Shown here piece by piece: positions 6,469-8,146 of a DNA stretch of 8,146 bases (position 1 is its first letter; every line of letters starts with the position of its first letter). Position numbers and translations under genes: made by a program. The notes beneath the pieces were generated by a model, which was not told the DNA's origin, ran no database searches, and saw nothing but the letters and a program-made list of their open reading frames with translations. Source of the DNA: Marinobacterium sp. xm-d-530 (GTDB lineage: Bacteria > Pseudomonadota > Gammaproteobacteria > Pseudomonadales > Balneatricaceae); assembly GCA_949499045.1 (NCBI GenBank), contig CATEEE010000002.1, positions 1 through 8,146 of the forward strand. Reading direction: 5' to 3'.

Positions 6469-6477
6469 AAGACGGGT
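6450..6477 (-). terminator. Rho-independent terminator of the ydcH-like gene
   Basis: Read on the minus strand, ACCCGTC (6477-6471), a 6-base loop and GGCGGGT (6464-6458) form a 7-bp stem with one G-U pair. A run of T opposite A6450-A6457 follows, nine T if the last stem base is counted. It lies 34 bases after the stop of the ydcH-like gene and directly abuts the soxB terminator. Confidence 0.85.
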
Positions 6478-6510
6478 AACGTTCAAGCAACGAAAGGACA
6501 ATGAAAAGCG

Positions 6511-6747
6511 CTAACCCTGAAGCATTTTGAAAAGCTCATCTTTCAATTCAAGACGACGCTTTTTAAGTTCCTCTTCACGACAAGTCGTGGTCGGTTCAAC
6601 TTCAGCAGCAGCAAGCTCAGCCTGCTTAGTAATTTCGTGGTACTCATCAAACAGACGAGAGAAGTGGTTGTTTGATGTTTTAAGCTCATGAATACGTTCA
6701 CGGTACTCTGGAAGTTCATGCACTAGATCGTGGTGTTCTCCGATCAT
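6511..6747 (-). CDS. YdcH-like small coiled-coil protein (DUF465)
   Basis: This is a 78-residue, highly charged, helical protein. It matches the YdcH/DUF465 family in length (E. coli YdcH is about 74) and in layout. The N-terminal part HELPEYRERIHELKTSNNHF and then RLFDEYHEI align with the EYRDLISRLKNENPRF and SLFDKHNKL segments of YdcH. The C-terminal part, with repeated Glu/Lys/Leu ending LELKDELFKMLQ, matches LQLKDEMLKILQ. No signal peptide or membrane helix is seen, so it is probably cytoplasmic. The function of the family is not established. The ATG has an excellent ribosome binding site (AGGAG, 6-base spacing). The gene converges on soxB, is divergent from aroA, and lies 65 bases from a consensus FNR-type box positioned to activate it. 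Confidence 0.9.
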   Translation of the reverse strand: MIGEHHDLVHELPEYRERIHELKTSNNHFSRLFDEYHEITKQAELAAAEVEPTTTCREEELKKRRLELKDELFKMLQG

Positions 6748-6753
6748 TTTTTA

Positions 6754-6758
6754 CTCCT
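6754..6758 (-). promoter_or_regulatory. Strong Shine-Dalgarno of the ydcH-like gene
   Basis: AGGAG on the minus strand is followed by six bases and the ATG at 6747. It is the clearest ribosome binding site in the window and confirms the start of this small gene. Confidence 0.85.
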
Positions 6759-6783
6759 AATTCCATACATAGTTGATGGTTTT

Positions 6784-6789
6784 AATATG
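6784..6789 (-). promoter_or_regulatory. Candidate -10 element of an FNR-activated ydcH promoter
   Basis: On the minus strand CATATT (4 of 6 matches to TATAAT) lies exactly where a -10 hexamer (-12 to -7) should be if the FNR-type box centre at 6818.5 is at -41.5. Transcription would start near 6777, giving a leader of about 30 bases. No independent -35 is required in this class of promoter. The hexamer match is modest; the spacing is the main support. Confidence 0.45.
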
Positions 6790-6806
6790 CCCTACTCTTC
6801 TTCATC

Positions 6807-6853
6807 GTCCATTGATTGAAATCAATTAAAACGAATCTCCTTGAACAATGGAC
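6807..6853. repeat. 8-bp inverted repeat around the FNR-type box side of the aroA leader
   Basis: GTCCATTG (6807-6814) and CAATGGAC (6846-6853) are perfect inverted copies with a 31-base spacer. The left arm overlaps the left half of the FNR-type box. It may be a second regulatory dyad or a long-loop RNA hairpin upstream of aroA, or chance. Confidence 0.3.
6812..6825. promoter_or_regulatory. Consensus FNR/ANR-type binding site
   Basis: TTGAT-TGAA-ATCAA matches the FNR/ANR consensus TTGAT-N4-ATCAA at all ten specified bases, and the symmetry extends one more base on each side (A6811/T6826). FNR-family proteins are oxygen-sensing or redox-sensing activators and repressors. The site centre is 71.5 bases from the ydcH-like start and 99.5 bases from the aroA start. 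No fnr/anr gene is in the window. Confidence 0.7.
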
Positions 6854-6917
6854 TTAACGACCGATTACCTGTACCTTTTTCGCTCCTTTTTTGGCGGTCA
6901 ACAACACTCTTAAGATT

Positions 6918-8146
6918 ATGGAAACTCTTACACTCCAACCTCGCGATTTTGCAAACGGTGACGTTCAACTACCAGGCTCTAAAAGCCTCTCAAACCGAAT
7001 TCTTCTTTTAGCCGCACTGGCTGAGGGGGTAACCAAGGTGACCAATCTGCTGGACAGCGCAGACGTTACCCATATGTTGAATGCACTGAAGACGCTAGGT
7101 GTCTCTTATGAGCTAGCTGACGATCGTCGCTCCTGCGTTGTCACTGGCGTAGCAGGCCCATTCCAGCAGAAAAGTGCCGAGATGTTCCTAGGTAATGCCG
7201 GTACGGCGATGCGCCCACTGACAGCTGCACTCTGTTTGGGTCTGGGTGAATTTACTCTGACCGGCGAACCTCGTATGTACGAGCGCCCTATCGAAGACTT
7301 GGTTGATGCTCTGCGTCAGATCGGGGCTGATATTGAGTACTTAAAGGATGAAGGCTACCCGCCCCTACAGATTAATGCTCAGCAGCTAAAAGGCGGCCGC
7401 GTATCGATTCGCGGCAACATCTCAAGCCAGTTTTTAACGGCCCTACTTATGGCTGCACCGATGGCACAGCAAGATCTAGAGATTGTGGTTGATGGCGAGT
7501 TAGTCTCTAAGCCTTACATCGATATCACCCTGCACTCAATGAAGTTGTTTGGTGTTGAGGTAGAGAACAACAACTATCAGAGTTTTGTCGTTAAAGCCGG
7601 ACAGACTTACCAGTCGCCGGGTGAAGTGATGGTCGAAGGTGATGCTTCGTCGGCCTCTTACTTCTTAGCAGCCGCGGCAATTGCCGGCGGTAAGATTCGT
7701 GTCTACGGTGTGGGTTCTGAATCGGTACAAGGCGACAAAGCCTTCGCTGAAGTTCTAGGTAAGATGGGAGCTAAAGTGACTTATGGCCCAACTTGGGTAG
7801 AGGTCTCTAAAGGCGAACTGAACGGCGTGGACTTGGATCTTAACGCCATTCCAGATGCCGCGATGACCATCGCAACAACCGCCCTATTCGCAAAAGGCCC
7901 GACCGCCATTCGTAACGTCTATAACTGGCGTGTTAAAGAGACCGACCGTCTAGCAGCGATGGCTACAGAGCTCCGCAAAGTGGGTGCTGAAGTGGTTGAG
8001 GGTGAAGATTTCATCGAGATTACACCCCCGACTGAGATTCAGAGCGCCGCCATCGACACCTACGATGACCACCGCATGGCCATGTGCTTCTCACTTGCCT
8101 CATTCGGTAATAGCGAAATCATCATCAATGATCCGGGCTGTACCAG
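6918..8146 (+). CDS. aroA: 3-phosphoshikimate 1-carboxyvinyltransferase (EPSP synthase), 3' end cut
   Basis: AroA makes 5-enolpyruvylshikimate-3-phosphate from shikimate-3-phosphate and phosphoenolpyruvate, the sixth step of the shikimate pathway, in the cytoplasm. I read 409 codons. The N-terminus METLTLQP parallels E. coli MESLTLQP, which fixes the start although only a weak AAG-type ribosome binding element is seen and an in-frame TTG exists at 6891. Class I hallmarks are LPGSKSLSNR (K22), LGNAGTAMRP (91-100), GEPRMYERPI (117-125), SSQFLTALL, SKPYIDITL, GDASSASYF, IPDAAMT (D313), NWRVKETDRL (E341) and DDHRMAM (383-389). K22, D313 and E341 carry the E. coli numbers. About 18 residues are missing compared with E. 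coli (427). It is divergent from the ydcH-like gene; a TTGAAC at 6841 with a poor -10 is the only promoter candidate. Confidence 0.97.
   Translation, partial: METLTLQPRDFANGDVQLPGSKSLSNRILLLAALAEGVTKVTNLLDSADVTHMLNALKTLGVSYELADDRRSCVVTGVAGPFQQKSAEMFLGNAGTAMRPLTAALCLGLGEFTLTGEPRMYERPIEDLVDALRQIGADIEYLKDEGYPPLQINAQQLKGGRVSIRGNISSQFLTALLMAAPMAQQDLEIVVDGELVSKPYIDITLHSMKLFGVEVENNNYQSFVVKAGQTYQSPGEVMVEGDASSASYFLAAAAIAGGKIRVYGVGSESVQGDKAFAEVLGKMGAKVTYGPTWVEVSKGELNGVDLDLNAIPDAAMTIATTALFAKGPTAIRNVYNWRVKETDRLAAMATELRKVGAEVVEGEDFIEITPPTEIQSAAIDTYDDHRMAMCFSLASFGNSEIIINDPGCT

Noticed and set aside
6841..6869. A sigma-70 promoter for aroA (TTGAAC with a downstream hexamer)
   Set aside because: The -35 matches only 4 of 6 and the best -10 at correct spacing (ATTACC or GATTAC) is poor, so it is not listed as a feature.
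1..8146. A mobile element, defence island, CRISPR array or new biosynthetic cluster
   Set aside because: No transposase, integrase, repeat-spacer pattern, terminal inverted repeats or toxin-antitoxin-like pair is visible. The genes are ordinary chromosomal families with similar composition by eye.

Overview
The window looks like chromosomal DNA from a sulfur-oxidising gammaproteobacterium. The evidence is a full-length thiosulfohydrolase gene (soxB), an AroA whose catalytic-residue numbering matches E. coli, close homologues of E. coli YaeR, YdcH, SlyB/Pcp and YecA/YgfB, and a consensus FNR/ANR box. Base composition looks mid-range by eye. I cannot name the genus. No tRNA, rRNA, transposon, CRISPR array, prophage or integrase gene is visible, and no gene-free stretch exceeds about 170 bases.

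Layout. Bases 1-1649 (minus) hold recQ, cut by the left edge inside its C-terminal HRDC domain. Across a 99-base promoter region carrying an 8-bp dyad lies a divergent, very acidic UPF0149 (YecA/YgfB-like) gene at 1749-2327. It converges on a three-gene minus-strand cluster read in the order hupE-like (3266-4438), glycine-zipper lipoprotein (2747-3211) and yaeR-like VOC enzyme (2349-2747). The last two are joined by a TAATG stop/start overlap. Divergent from hupE, 62 bases away, is soxB (4501-6402). It ends at tandem stops and a strong terminator that backs onto a second terminator serving the convergent ydcH-like gene (6511-6747). A 170-base region with a perfect FNR/ANR-type box separates ydcH from aroA (6918 onward), which is cut by the right edge about 18 codons short of the usual end.

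How the genes fit together. SoxB is the periplasmic hydrolase of the Sox thiosulfate-oxidation system and needs SoxYZ and SoxXA, none of which is in the window, so soxB is at least locally separated from its partners. The divergent hupE-like gene encodes a multi-spanning membrane protein of a metal-transporter family with a large N-terminal extracytoplasmic domain. A link to metal supply for the dimetal enzyme SoxB is only a guess from position. recQ (DNA repair), aroA (shikimate pathway), yaeR-like and ydcH-like are housekeeping or poorly characterised genes.

I found no convincing new multi-gene system. The most interesting signals are regulatory. The FNR-type box has textbook class II spacing to a -10 element for the ydcH-like gene. 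The two convergent terminators between soxB and ydcH share a 16-bp perfect inverted repeat, so they can fold with each other. Short dyads also occur in the recQ/UPF0149, soxB/hupE and lipoprotein upstream regions.
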